A DNA stretch of 64,000 nt, taken from the NCBI GenBank assembly GCA_922989275.2, contig OV277858.1:2728001-2792000 (forward strand). Reading direction: 5' to 3'. Under the pieces are notes generated by a model. That model was not told the origin of the DNA. It searched no databases and saw nothing but the letters and a program-made list of their open reading frames with translations. Below, in pieces: positions 32,605 to 45,839 of this stretch; positions within the stretch are counted from its first letter, which is position 1; each line of letters opens with the position of its first letter. The stretch is from Gari tellinella. Lineage: Eukaryota; Mollusca; Bivalvia; Cardiida; Psammobiidae. The position numbers were made by a program, and so were the translations under genes.

Positions 32605-33978
32605 TTTAAGGCTCAAGGTGAGCTATTGGGATGGCGTCCTTCCTCGTGCGTCGTCCGTCGTTGTTAACAATTGCTTCAAACGACATCTCCTCCTATACCG
32701 CTTTACAGAATTCAACCAAGCTTTACAGAAATGTTCCTTTGGTCAAGCTCTTTCAAATTTGTTCAAAGAATTAAAACAATGCAGACAACCAAAGTGAAAA
32801 AATTAGGAAATCGTTAAAAAATCTTCTTGTCAAAAACTGCAAGGGCCAGAGCTTAGATATTTGGCACATAGCATCATCTACAGGTCCTCTATCAAGTTTG
32901 TTCAAATTATGCCCCTGGGGTCAAAATTGGCCCCGCCCTGGGTCATCGTTTTACATAAGAGTTATATAGTGAAATTTTTGAACGTCTTCTACTCTAAAAC
33001 CAATATGGCCAGAGCTTTGATATTTGGCATGGTGACAGTTCTCGATGCCCTTTACCGATATTGTTCAAATGGCTCTGGTTGGTTGCATATCTAGGTCACA
33101 GGAGCTAAAAATAGATATTTTTCAATGAAAACTTAAAAAATCTGCTTGTCTGAAATTACAAGAGCCAGAGCTTAGATATTTTGCACATAGCAACGCCTAC
33201 AGGTCCTCTTTTAAGTCTATTCAAATTATGCCCCTTGGGTCAAAATTTTTCCTGCCCCGGGGATCACCGTTTTACATAGAGTTATATAGTGAAATTTTCA
33301 AATGTCTTCTTCTCTGACACTAATATGGCCAGAGCTTTGCAATTTGGTATGGTGACTCTTCTGAATATCCTTTACATATATTTTGTTCAAATGGTTCAGG
33401 TCTGTTGCATATCTAGGTCATAAGAGCTAAAAATATATTTTTTCTATAAAAACTTAAAAAATCTTTTTGTCAAAAACTACAAGGGTCAGAGCTTAGATAT
33501 TTGGCACATAGAATCACCTACAGGTCGTCTATCAATTTTGCTCAAATTATGCCCCTGGGGTCAAAATTGGCCCTGCCCCAAGGTCACAGTTTTACATTGA
33601 GTTATATAGTGAAATTTTCAAATGTCTTGTCCTCTGAAACTTATATGGCCAGAGCTTTAATATCAGCAGGGTGACACTTCTTGAGTAGATGTCCCAAAGT
33701 TACATTTTTTGTTCAAATGGTTCCAGTCTGTTGCATATGTAGGTCACAGGAGCTAAAAATAGATTTTTTCAATGGAAACTTTAAAAAATCTTCTTGTCTA
33801 AAACCCTAGTACCCTGATCTTAGATACTTGGCACATAGCATCATCTACAGGTTCTCTATCAAGATTGTTCAAATTATGCCTATCAGGGAAAAAATTACCC
33901 CGTCCTGGACATAAATCATTATCTACATTTTGTAATCTTTTCTCAGGTGAGCGAAATATGCCCCATGGGGCTCTTGTT
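32605..33978 (+). mobile_element. AGCTCACC-family element (GAGCC subfamily), 5' arm lost
   Basis: Starts at the second arm of the hairpin (GGCTCAAGGTGAGCT). It has about three and a half core units like those of 28,373-29,433, then CAGGTGAGCGAAATATGCCC, ATGGGGCTCTTGTT. One more core unit than the 28,373 member. Confidence 0.7.
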
Positions 33979-34239
33979 ATAAATTAAGGTTAAGATTGAA
34001 TGTAGGTGACGTCTGGTTTGAAAACTTGATCAAATTATATAAACCTTTCTAGCTCACCTGAGCTATATCAGGGTGATTGTTTGCAATCCTTGAATGTCCG
34101 GCGTCCGTCTTCAGTCAACCGTCGTCCGTCATCAACAATTTTAGTGTTTACACTCTAGAGGCCACAGTATTTATCCAAACTTTCTCAAACTTACTGAGAT
34201 TGTATATTATTATTACCATAAGCGTTAGATTATGTTTGA

Positions 34240-34895
34240 AACCCCCCATCATCCTAACGAAATATACAATGTTGGTGTCTACTTAAACCCCCCAACATCC
34301 TAACCAAATATATGATGGTGTCTACTTAAACCCCCCCCCAACATCGTAACGGAATATATGATGGTGTCTACTTAAACCCCCCAACATCCTAACCAAATAT
34401 ATGTTGGTGTCTACTTAAAAACCCCAACATCCTTACCAAATATATATTGGTGTCTACTTAACCGCCCCCCCAAACATTCTTACCAAATATATGATGGTGT
34501 CTACTTAACCCCCAAACATCCTAAACAAATATATGTTGGTGTCTACTTAAACCCCCCCAACATCCTTACCAAATATATGTTGGTGTCTACTTAAACCCCC
34601 CCCCCCCCAAACATTCTTACCAAATATATGTTGGTGTCTACTTAAACCCCCCAACATCCTTACCAAATATATGTTGGTGTCTACTTAAATCCCCCCCCAA
34701 ACATTCTTACCAAATATATGTTGGTGTCTACTTAAACCCAGAAACATCCTAACCAAGTATATGTTGGTGTCTACTCCCCCCCCCCCCCCCCCAACAGCCT
34801 AACTAAATATATGTTGGTGTCTACTTAAACCCCCCAACATCCTTACAAAATATAAGTTGGTGTCTACTTAAACCCCCCAACATCCTAACCAAATT
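34240..34895 (+). repeat. C-rich minisatellite, about 14 units of 42-50 bp
   Basis: Unit core GTTGGTGTCTACTTAAACCC..CCAACATCC then TAACCAAATATAT. Length varies through the poly-C run (5 to about 18 C). Each unit can form a CCAACAT / ATGTTGG hairpin. The GTGTCTACTTAAAAC part also occurs in the 170-bp array at 17,290-18,450, so the minisatellite may derive from it. Confidence 0.8.
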
Positions 34896-36186
34896 TTATA
34901 AGTAATATTATACAGTTTTTCCCGGTGTAAATGAGGATTAATTTTATTCCCAGCTGAAGAAAATCATAATGCCTGAGCTGTTATCTCTCCTTTTCTGAGT
35001 TTAATATTACATTTTTAGTTCACCAGAGCTTATGTCTGAGTCCTGACTTAATTTCTATAGCAACTTTCGACGCTATGGATAAAACGATGGAAAATATCTA
35101 AAAAAAACGAAGATTTGAAGATTTTTCGAGAGGGTGTTATTTGACTGGTCATATTTTTCCGATGCCAGATGCACGATAATGCTACCCTTTTGTATATATT
35201 TGAGTAATTTCTTTTATTTTTTGCAAATGCACCATCTGGTTGCGAGTGGCTTTAAGAAGTCACATATTTGGCTATATCTTTATGAGATTCTGTCAGTGCC
35301 ATGTCCTTCATAAAATTTAGGTCACACTTGAAGCTTGGTCATGTGGGATCTTAAAGTAGGTAAAATCGCAAAACTATGGGATATGCCGTCAGTCATTGTG
35401 TTACACAAGCTGTTCTCACTTTGCGGACGGAGATATCCAAAAATATTGGGGGGGGGGGGGGGGGGGGGGGGTTGAGATTACTTTATCTGTCTGGACGGAC
35501 AAGTCAAATTAATTGATGTAATTAGATAACGAATCCATTGGGAACAATAAATGAACATTATTGTGGTGTTTCATGGGATGACGTAACGACCGAGTCTAGG
35601 ATTGAAATGTTATTACTTATTAAGCGAGTCTTGGCGTGCTAAATAATTTTTCTATTCTAGCCGAGGTTTAGATCAGTTTGTCTCATACAACGACTAGTGA
35701 CAGGTTCTTTTTCTCACATAACCAATAGTTTTAATCTATTTTAGCTCATCAAAGCATGCCAAGAAATTGTGTATGATTATGGGGACAGCAATAATCTCTG
35801 ATGGAGGAATGAGGTAAGTTTTTTGACATCTCTCTTCTAGTCGAAACTCTTCAAAAGTTATTAAAAAATTATGAACCAATGCAGATTAAGGAAAAATCTG
35901 TGTCAAAATGTAGGGTTACAAATCTCATCGGATTTAATGCAACTGGGTCAAAATGTTTATCTCAATTATATCTAGGTCATGAATGAATATGGGAAATGTC
36001 CAGTCAAAAACATGGTAACTAGATCATATCAGACAACATTTGTTAACAGCCAGAAGCTAAAAATCTTTTTAAATGTTGATGAAACTTGGTAAAAATGTTT
36101 TTTATTGATATCTAGGTCAGGGTTGAATGTTGGTTGTGTCGGGTCAAAATATAGGTCACTGGGTCAAATCATAAGAATACATTTTT

Positions 36187-37109
36187 AGCTCACCTGGCAC
36201 GAAGTGCCAAGGTGAGCTTTTAGGACCGCTGGATGTCTGTCGTCCGTCGTCTGTCTGTCTGTTCACAATTGGTTCCTTAACACTCTAGCGGCTACAAATT
36301 TCATCCAATCTTCATGGAACTTGATGACAATGTTTGTCTTGGTGAAATCTAGGTCAAGTATGATTGTGGGTCATGTCAGATAAAAAACTAGGTCACTAGG
36401 TCAAATCATAGAAAAATCTTGTTAACACTCTAGAGGCTACAAATCTTATTGGATTTTAATGAAACTGTCAAAATGTTTGGCTCATTGATATCTAGGTAAA
36501 GTTTGAATATAGGTCACCCTCGGTCAAAAACTAGGTCACTAGGTCAAATCATAGAAAACCTTGTTAACACTCCAGATTCTACAAATCTCATTGGAATTTA
36601 ATGCAACCTAGTCAGAATGTTTGCCTAATTGATATCTAGGTCAAGTTCGAATATGGGTAATGTCAGGTCAAAAACTAGGTCACTAGGTCAAATCATTGGA
36701 AAACATTGTTTACACTCTATAGGCTACAAATCTCACCGTATCGTCATGAAGCTTGGTCAAAATGTTTGCCTAATTCATATCTAGGTCAAGTTCGAATGTG
36801 GGTCATGTCCGATCAAAAACTAGGTCACTAGGTCAAATCAAAGAAAAACATTGTTAACACTCTAGAGGCTACAAATCTCAATGGATCTTTATGAAACTTC
36901 ATCAAAATGTTTGTCTTGATGAAATCCAGGTCAAGTTCGAATGTGGGTCATGTCCGGTCAAAAACTAGGTCACTTGGTCAAATTTTAGAAAAATCTTGTT
37001 AACACTAAAGGTTGATTATGGGTCATGTTCAGTCGTTATCTAGGTCACTATAGGTCATGTTTTACATGGTGTACCAGGTGAGCGATTTAGGGTCATGGTG
37101 GCCCTTGTT
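36187..37109 (+). mobile_element. AGCTCACC-family element (GCAC/GTGC subfamily), copy B
   Basis: Counterpart of 6,782-7,851 with one fewer 147-bp core unit and the same termini. Confidence 0.75.
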
Positions 37110-39089
37110 TACACTAGCAGTGATTCTTTTACCTGTGCAACCTGAGTTCTGTACTCATTAAATTTGCCAGGGACTCATTATTTGAAAAGTTGCGCATCCC
37201 ATGGACCCAAAGCTTTAATTTCTGGCATTTATTAACACATTACTCCATATGATATAAGTTGAATTATAACACAGTTGTTTGCCTTTATTGTACTCTTCCA
37301 CTGCCGTGAATAATTCTACAGTACTTGTATATTATGCAACATCTTTATCCCAGCAGATAGTAGGACATATGCTACCAATGCGTGAGACACCTGGTGGCTT
37401 TTAAATAAGTATGATAAATCAAGCATCGTTACTCTACGAAATCGTGCATATCAGTTACCTCCCAAAGGTACCTTCAGTTTCAAACAATCTCCAATAATTG
37501 CGTATTATAAACGTTAAATGCATGCCATGAAATTGTACTTGGTAAATGAAAGTACGTGAAACTTAGCAAATACTCTTATCTAATAAGGCTAAGTTAATTA
37601 CCCAGAACTTTATCAAATTGAATATAAGCGTTAACCTGGGAACACATAGAAAAAGCTGTCTGCTTTTTTAGGCCATTTGTATAGGTATATAAGTGCCTGT
37701 AGTTTCAAACGAAGCATTAAAACTTATTCTTTTTTACCATTGTCTTATTATTCACACCTATAGCTTTTATTGTGAGAAGTTTCATCAATTTATTTCAGTT
37801 AAATTTTGATTCAGTGAGTGTTTTCATTGAATTGGAGCCGAAAACAATTAAGAAAAAAACATATATATCGGGCAAAAAAAGATCCTTCGAAGATTTCATT
37901 TGGTCGCATATGTCCATAAAGCAGGTTTGAAGTAAAACAGAAGTGCTTTAAGGCAAAATCTGCTTTACTTTCAACCTGCTTTAAGTTGTCACCTGTCTTC
38001 AAAGCAAGAAATAAGTTATAGGATATAGGGTAAATTTTTCACCTGAAGGACTCAATTTTTGTCAGACTCATTGTTTTACAGAATGAGACTCATTCATCTG
38101 ATTTCTAAAATAATCACTGCTCTAGAAGCTACAAATCTCATTTGATCTTAATGAAACTTTTCTCAAATTTTTTGCCTCATCAAAATCTAGGCCATGATTG
38201 AATGTGGGTCATGTGAGGTCAAAATCTAGAGCACTATAGGTCAAGTTTTACATGGTGTACCATGTGAACAATATAGGGCCATCGTGGCCCTTGTTTTTAA
38301 AGTGTTGCATGTAGTTAAAGTTAGTATGTGTATCATGTTTTGTCAATTTGAGAAAGAGATGATTTCAGTTTGGAAGATCACGTAACACAGTGGGGAAAAA
38401 AAGAAAAAGCTCAGGTAATACTGATTGATCCATTTTATGCGGCTCACCATATATTCTAGTGTAAACATACTGTATTTCTCCTTGTAGATACCCAGTATGA
38501 CTTATAGTTGGGGCAAATTGTTTCGGTCCTCGCTGCTTGTCTGTCCACAGCTTGAAACTTGACCATAACTTTTGAATCACATATGATCTATAAAGACTTC
38601 AATAAAATATGATAGAGACTTCATAGTTTGCATTTGGTCTCAATTCAAGGTCAAGGTCATGTAGAGGTTATTTAAATACTTAATAGGCTGAATTTAACAT
38701 TGGTCATAACTTTTGAACTTAGTAACATGTGATAGAAACTTCATAGTCGGTATGTGTACTCATCTGATAAAGCTCTTGATTTCAATACAAGTTTGGTCAT
38801 GTCTGTCAAAGTCATAAGAGGTTACGGTAAAGTCAGGCATAGTATTGACTTCGAACTTCATATACAGACATATCTCATTGACCAGGAGTGCAGTGTATAA
38901 GAACCGTTACTCCGTCATCAGTATTTTTATTGTTTGTTGTTATATTTTATCGAATGTAGTCTTGTCTGGAACATAATAATTTGCCAAAGTATAAGAGTTA
39001 TTGACTTAAAACTCAATATACAGATTATGTATATATCATTGTCTAGGAGTGCCATGCTCAAGAACTGTTACTCTGTCATCAGCATTTTT

Positions 39090-40686
39090 AGCTCACCTGG
39101 CACTTAAGTGCCAAGGTGAGCTATTAGGATCGCTGGATGTCTGTCCTCCGTCCACAATTGCTTGTTAACATTTAAATGGCCACACATTTCATTGGATCTT
39201 CATGAAACTTGATAACAATGTTTATCTTAATGAAATGTAGGTCAAGTGCGAATGAGGGTCATGTCCGGTTAAAAACTAGGTCACTAGGTCAAATCAAAGA
39301 AAAACCTTGTTAACACTCTAAGGACTACACATTTCATTTGGTATTCTGTATTCATGATAATTAGTTTTAATGTTTGTCTTGAAAAATGTAGGTCAAGTTC
39401 GAATGTGGGTCATGTCCAGTCAAAACTAGGTCACTATGTCAAATCATAGTAAAAACCTTGTTAACACTCTAGAGGCTACAAATCTCATTGTATCTAAATG
39501 AATTTTTTTTAAATGTTAACCTCATTTATATCAAGGTCAAGTTTGAATGTGGGTCATGGCCAGTTAAAAACTAGGTCACTAGGTCAAATCATAGGAAAAC
39601 CTTATGGACAGTCTCTAGAGGCTACAAATCTAATTGGATTTAAATGCAACTAGAGTATAATGTTTGCCTAATTGATATCTATGTCAAGTTTGAATGCGGG
39701 TCAGTTCTGGTTTAAAACTAGGTCATTAGCCACTAGGGCAATTCATAGGAAAACCTTGTTAACACTTTAGAGGCTACAAAACTCGTCCAATCTTCATGAC
39801 ACTTACTTAAAATGTTTGCCTCATTGATATCTAGGTCAAGTTCCAACATGGGTCAGGTCTGGTCAAACACTCAGTCACTAGGTCAAATAATTGGAAAACC
39901 TTACTCATACCCTAGAGGCTACAAAACTTGTCCGATCTTCATGACACTTGGTAAGAATGTTTGCCCAATTGATATCCAGGTCAAGTGTTAATGTGGGTCA
40001 TGTCTGGTCAAAAACTAGGTTACTCTAGGTCAAATCATAGAAAAACTTTGTTAACACTCTAGAGGCTACAAGTCTCAATGGCTTTAAATGCAAAAAAATA
40101 GAATGTTTGCCTAATTAATTATATGGGTCATGTCAGGTCAAAACTAGGTCACTAGGTCAAATCAAAACCAGTGTTAACTCAGATCTGAATGATGCTTGCC
40201 TACATCAAATCAAGGTCAAAATCAAATGAGGGTTGTGTCTGGTCAAAAACTAGGTTACTAGGTCAACTCATAGAAACATCTTGTTAACATTCTATTGTTG
40301 ATTGTGGGTCATGTCTAGTCATACATAATCTAGGTGGGGGGCCTCCGTGGCCTAGCGGTATAGTCACTGTGACTTACATCACTAAGCTCCTCACCGCTGT
40401 GAGTTCGAATCCCAGTAGGGTCGTTCGGATTTTTCATGTGGGGAAGCCTTCCAGCTGGCTTGCGGAAGGTCGGTGGTTCTACCCAGTTGCCTATTTGTGC
40501 CTGTTACAGTGCATAAAGGGCTTCTGGGGTCTTCTTCCACCTGTGATTAGCTGGACGTCGCGATATGACTGATATACTGTTGAAAGCGACGTAAAATCAA
40601 AACAAACAAACATAATCTAGGTCACTATAGGTCAAGTTTTACATGGTGTACCAGGCGAGCGATTTAGGGTCAATGTGTCCCTTGTT
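39090..40686 (+). mobile_element. AGCTCACC-family element nested in an AGATCTAG-family element, copy B
   Basis: Counterpart of 10,958-12,512. The 5' hairpin is intact: AGCTCACCTGGCACTTAAGT then GCCAAGGTGAGCT. Contains SINE 1. Confidence 0.75.
40336..40610 (+). mobile_element. tRNA-derived SINE 1, copy B
   Basis: Same site and same CATAATCTAGGT duplication as in copy A, so insertion preceded the duplication. Box A region intact: GGCCTAGCGGTATAGTCACT. Box B GAGTTCGAATCCC. Confidence 0.88.
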
Positions 40687-41294
40687 GGAATTACTTCCCT
40701 TTGTTGTTATATTTTATCCAAATTAGCTTGAAGTTATTGCATTTTGTTATAGTTAGGGAGCACATTTAGTGCACACAACAATTTTATCCTGAAACATTTA
40801 CCTCTTGTGACAAAACTCTACTGGGGGTTTGAATCACCATTTCTGATTGGTCTAGTTTTCCAGCTCATCCAGTGGCCTTAACTCTGTAATTCTTTGGAAG
40901 AGTGGAATGAAGATTTGGGTCGTGAAAATTAACACTTCATTTTTAATTATGCATATACAAAGTTTTATATGAATTGGTACAGAAATGTAGCATTGGTTTG
41001 GATCCAAAAATGTACAAGTCCCATCAGTGGCCATAACTTTACCTATCTTAAAACAACTCGCTTGAAAAATATCATGTCAGGCACATCTAAACTTCATGTT
41101 AAATGCATATGCAAAGTTTGATGTCAATTGGTAAAGAAATGTAGAAGTCATTTGCATCAATGGCTTTTATCAGTAAGAAAAGGTCATAAAGTAGCTGTTT
41201 GTCCTTGATTGGTAGAAAAAACTTCCCAAAACAACCATGTGATACTCCCTCATTTCTCTGGTGAGCTCTTCAGGACCCTTTTGTTGATCTTTTT

Positions 41295-41932
41295 TATGCT
41301 CCCGGCATATGCAGAGGCATATAGTAATTGTCCATCCATGCGTGTGTGCGTCCGTAACAAGGTTAAGTAGATGTTACCGTTTCGTCTAGCATCAACACCG
41401 CTTACTCAAATACTTTGACACTTATACAGTTATTGCTTTGGACCATTCCCTATCCACCAATATCAACAAACCATGATTTTGACATTGACCTTGACCTTAT
41501 TTGTACTTAGAATATTTAGATAGGCTATTTCTTGGAAAACTAGATTTTACCATTTCATCTAGCATCAACACAACTGACTACAATGTGTTGATACTTATAC
41601 GGATATTACCTTGGATCACTACCAATCCACCCATATTACCCAACCTTGATTTTGACCGTGACCTTGACTTAATTTGAACTTAGAATATTTTAAATAGGCT
41701 CTTTCTCAGTTAACTAGATTTTACCGTTTCATCTAGCATCAACACTGCCTAGTACAATGCTTTTGTACTTATACAGTTATTGACATGGACTATTACCAAC
41801 TCACCAAGAATATCCAAACTCAGTTTGATCTTGACCGTGCCCTAATTTTGACTTAGAAAAGATTTAGAATATTATTATTGTCAAGGATGCCACCGGGGGC
41901 ATAAGTGTTTATTGAACGCGCAGTCTTGTTTC
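41295..41932 (+). mobile_element. TATGCC-family element, copy B, first
   Basis: Counterpart of 13,121-13,750; ends CACCGGGGGCATAAGTG and CAGTCTTGTTT. Confidence 0.72.
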
Positions 41933-42079
41933 CATTTGTTATATGCTCAGATGGGATATAGGCTCTAGGTTACCATTTTGGCTGTAAAATTTGATATTAA
42001 TCCAGAGTCATGATGGCCCATATGGGACATAGTATTGTATGGTGAAATTTATCATATTTTATGCAATGTGTCGCAAATA

Positions 42080-42309
42080 CCTGGAGCTCGTTTCAGAAAA
42101 CTTCGAACAACAAAAACGATTGTAAGTCTAAACTTTAAATACATTTAATATCTGATTTCTCCATCTAATCAAGCCTTGTGACTAAAAAAACGACTCCAAA
42201 CCGATGTCACAAGACAGCATTAGATGGAGAAATAAATAATAGTTGAGCATTTTATAATCTGACTTATGACAACATTTGTCGTATGAAGTTTTATGAAACG
42301 GGCCCCTGG
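42080..42309. mobile_element. Palindromic MITE with GCCCGTTTC ends, copy B
   Basis: Counterpart of 13,899-14,128, with the right terminus GAAACGGGCCCCTGG well preserved. Confidence 0.7.
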
Positions 42310-42559
42310 TTGCTAAATGTCTGATTTCTTTTAGAACTTTTGTGTAAAATGTAAGTTTGTTTTCTGTTTTTAAGGCAAAGACCAGATAATGGAATATCTG
42401 AAAAGGTGCAAGCCACAGTCACTGTTTAATAGCTTTTTGGAAACCCCAGCAGTATGTGAAAGCAAGAACAAAGCTTTTCAATGAAAGGAAAACACTGAGA
42501 ACAGAAGCCAGAGCAACACATTAAAGAGAATTACAGTGAACAAAACATGTTTCTGAAGG

Positions 42560-42590
<31 letters not shown>

Positions 42591-43782
42591 GGAAACACAA
42601 AGAGCATGCTGCTTGACACTTTTACAAGGAGTGTTTCATAACTAACGAACTTGAACAATAACTTGGATATAATAAGGGTGACATATCAGTGAAAAGGACA
42701 ATTATTTACTATTGTAATGCACGATAAGATCACAAAACTTGATAAATCACAATACTAACCTAAATTACCCCTTTCAAGAGCACTTTAACGTAGCACTTTT
42801 CGTACATTTTGCAATAAGTTCTCAAAAAGTACATTTTGTTAAATTTGACTGACTACAATGCTTACAGTTGTTGCGTTGGACCAATACCAATCAACTCATA
42901 CTACCAAACATTGATTTTACCTTGACCTAATTTGGGCTTTAAATATCTTAAATGGGCTATTTCTTAGTAAACTAGACTTTACTGTTTCATCTAGTATCAA
43001 CACTATTTACTACAATCCTTGACTTAATTTGGACTCAAAAAGTTTCAGAAGGGGACATAAGTGTTCATGGAAACACCCTTGATAATATATTCTCAGAGCA
43101 AGTATAGCTATATTGTTGATATTTTACAAAATGATAATATCTCAAACAGTGTACCGTAGTTGGTGCATATTTGACAAAAAAAATTATGGACTTATTTAGA
43201 ATAATAAAGTGGCTATAATAGGGAAAGAATCGGGTCTCGCAGAGACCCACATGATTAAAAAATGTGGAGATCGTGTGTTAGAAATTGCCATGTGGGCAGC
43301 TAGCCAGTTACCTGGAAGGGAGTCCTCTGTCGTTGACAATACACCCACCTCTGCACGTTAATAGAAAATCTGATGTTGATATACTTGTATCAAAGTTTAT
43401 TAAAAACAAATTACCAGTACCCTGGAGTGGGGGTCATCTGGGTTAATGTTGTGACTTATCAAGTTAATTTGTCTTCAAAACTATATGGGACAATGTATTT
43501 ATTATGGGTGAATATCATCATGTTAATTTGCAAAAGTGATATTCAATTCCATCGTGGTTGTCATGTGTTGCTTGTTTCAATATATTGTCTACAGAAGTAT
43601 TACAAGACTTGTTGTTTTCTTAACCTTCTCTTACTGAATATTCATGTAAAAATCTGACCCACAATGAACATCATCATCTGAGCTAGCTTATCATCTATTA
43701 ACACATTCAAAATTTACAGTGTATTTGTCAAGATCACACTAGTCGTATTCAAACTGTGTAATCTGCCCGTCTGCTCGGTTTT

Positions 43783-45837
43783 TATGCCTCCGGCATCGAC
43801 AGATGCGGAGGCATATAGTAATCGTGGGTGATGGACAATTCGTCAAAGTGCAAACTCGTCAAAAAGGAATTATAGTACAAAAGGGGTAGTCAACTCGTCA
43901 AAAAGGAATTACATGTATAGTACAAAAGGGTAGTCAATTCGTCAAAAAGGTTTTGCATACTTATTTAATTATACAATAAATACAACGATATTCCAGATAG
44001 GGAATTAAAATAGTATTAATATAAGAACTGTTCTTTTCTAATATTTTCGATCTCTAAGGGCAAACTTTAATTTAAAACAGAGTAGACCCTGATCATTAGG
44101 CTTCGGCGCTATAAGATATAAGGTAGGCTACTAGGTAATATCGTGCAACATGACAAACAGTGTATTAATCTATAGAGAATTCAAACACTGTCGGGAGCCC
44201 TTTGGTCGGAGTCTACACTGTTAACAAATTAAATGTTTATCATCTGTATACATATTTACATTATGATGCGAACTGTCATACAGTGTATAGGCCTACCATG
44301 ATCACTAGACTTCGGCGCTATAAGATATAAGGTACACAGTAAAATCGTGCAAAATGATAAATTGACAAACAATGTATTAATCTATAGAGAAATCAAACAG
44401 TCGGACGCCCTTAAAATTTGGTCCGGGTCTACACTGTTAACAAATTAAATGTTTATCATCTAGCTGTGTACATATTTACCGTATGGTGCAAACTGTAGAC
44501 CATGGTCATTAGGCTTCGCGCTATAAGATAAGTTCGTATCAGTATCCAAACTGTTCGACACATGTTTGATCACTGCAGCAATACATTCCAGTGTACGTTT
44601 GCCTATGATGATTACATTAATTGGTTTGTTGTTTTAACAGTTTTAACACCAGTGCAGATATAACAAGTCGAGTAATTGCCAATCAACTTTTCGCACCAGA
44701 TAAACAACAATGCCCAGCCAATTAAAGTCATTTGCACGTGGCGCTAGATATATACCGTTTCTTATTAAAGCATTGCTTCTTGGTTAATTTTAACATCAGA
44801 TCAATGTCTAAACCATATATACACCCAGACTCAATTTTTTAAATGATTTTAAATAACACATTCTATCAAGGATAAGGCACGGGATATTCCAATAGAAATT
44901 AATATTGCTTAATGTATGGGCGAGGGCATAGCTGATTTCTGTATTACTTTTGTCCTGATTTAAGCTAAATCTTTCTATTGCAAATCAATTATGATTAAAC
45001 ACTAAATAAAATGTACACTCAATGTAATACATTGAAAAGTCTCCCTATTATGGTAAAAGTTTAATTTTATTTGGACAAATCGGCATCAATATTCATCTTA
45101 CATATATTTAGATCTGGTTATTTATATGTTACAACTTTTTAACAAAAAAATAGTACTACATATATATTTAACAGGTTAGTAGATATACCCCAACACAAAA
45201 TCCTTTTTGACGAATCGTCTTTTGCCATTACTATATATTGCCTTTTTGACGAGTTTGCACTTTGACGAATCGTCCGTAATTCGTAATCGTCATATCCGTC
45301 AGTCCGTCCGTCTGTGTGTCCGTAACAAGGTTAAGTAGAATTTACCGTTTCGTCTAGCATAAACACCGCTTACCCAAATGCTTGGATACTTATACAGTTG
45401 TTGCATTGGATCATTCCCTATCCACCAATATCACCAAACTTTGATCTTGACCTAATTTGGACTTAGAATATTTTGAATAGGCTATTTCCTGGTTAACTAG
45501 AATATACCGTTTCATCTAGCATTAACACATCTGACTACAATGCTTTGATACTTATACAGTTGTTGCATTTGACCATTCCCTATCCACCAAACTTTGATTT
45601 TGACCTTGACCTTGACCTAATTTGGACTTAGAATATTTTAAATAGGCTATTTCCGGGTTAACTAGATTTTACCGTTTCGTCTAGCATCAACACTGTTTAC
45701 TACAATGCTTCGATACTTATACAGTTATTGCTTTGGACCATTACCAACTCACCAATAATACCCAAGCTCAGTTTGACCTTGACCTAATTTGGATGCCACC
45801 GGGGGCATAAGCGTTTATTGAACGTCCAGTCTTGTTT
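43783..45837 (+). mobile_element. TATGCC-family element, copy B, second, split
   Basis: Counterpart of 15,667-16,252, interrupted at 43,826-45,290 just after its 5' hairpin. The 3' end is CACCGGGGGCATAAGCG and CAGTCTTGTTT. Confidence 0.72.
43826..45282. mobile_element. 1,457-bp DNA transposon remnant with 8-bp duplication, copy B only
   Basis: Target duplication GTAATCGT at 43,818-43,825 and 45,283-45,290; copy A has a single GTAATCGT there. Inverted repeats share ATTCGTCAAAGTGCAAACTC then GTCAAAAAGG, with imperfect outermost bases. Subterminal CGTCAAAAAGG repeats lie near the left end. The interior has two to three degenerate units of about 220 bases (GGCTTCGGCGCTATAAGATA). An 8-bp duplication suggests hAT-type transposition. 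No transposase. Confidence 0.82.
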
Positions 45838-45839
45838 TT

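Larger units (their letters stand above)
32280..34913. other. 2.6 kb composite block absent from copy A
   Basis: Contains 32,280-32,600 (repeat with CTTGACCTCTAGGGTCAA), a GAGCC-subfamily Helitron-like element with truncated 5' hairpin (32,605-33,978), the 5' end of a GAGCTAGCTC-subfamily element (about 34,050-34,235) and a minisatellite. In A the flanks meet at ATACAG, a microhomology present at both ends in B (CCATACAC and TTATACAG), which fits a deletion in A rather than an insertion in B. Confidence 0.7.
31784..42484 (+). pseudogene. SET-domain-like gene fragment, copy B (better preserved)
   Basis: Exon-like blocks 31,784-31,822, 31,874-31,945, 35,745-35,813, 38,369-38,414 and 42,375-42,484. 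All five join in one frame with a single TGA, in block 3 (QEIVYDYGDSNNL-stop-WRNE). Block 2 ends CAG before GTACGA (TAG in A). The last block reads KDQIMEYLKRCKPQSL then FNSFLETPAVC and stops 36 codons in. The conserved TGA in both copies says the lesion, or a codon I misjudge, predates the duplication. Splice-site calls are by eye. Helitron-like elements and foldbacks fill the introns. Confidence 0.45.

Noticed and set aside
34240..34895. Regular repeats resembling a CRISPR array
   Set aside because: Units differ only in poly-C length, there are no unique spacers and no cas genes, and the context is animal DNA.
35799..35801. In-frame TGA read as selenocysteine
   Set aside because: SET proteins are not known selenoproteins, no SECIS-like element was seen, and copy A has a second TGA. 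Decay is simpler.
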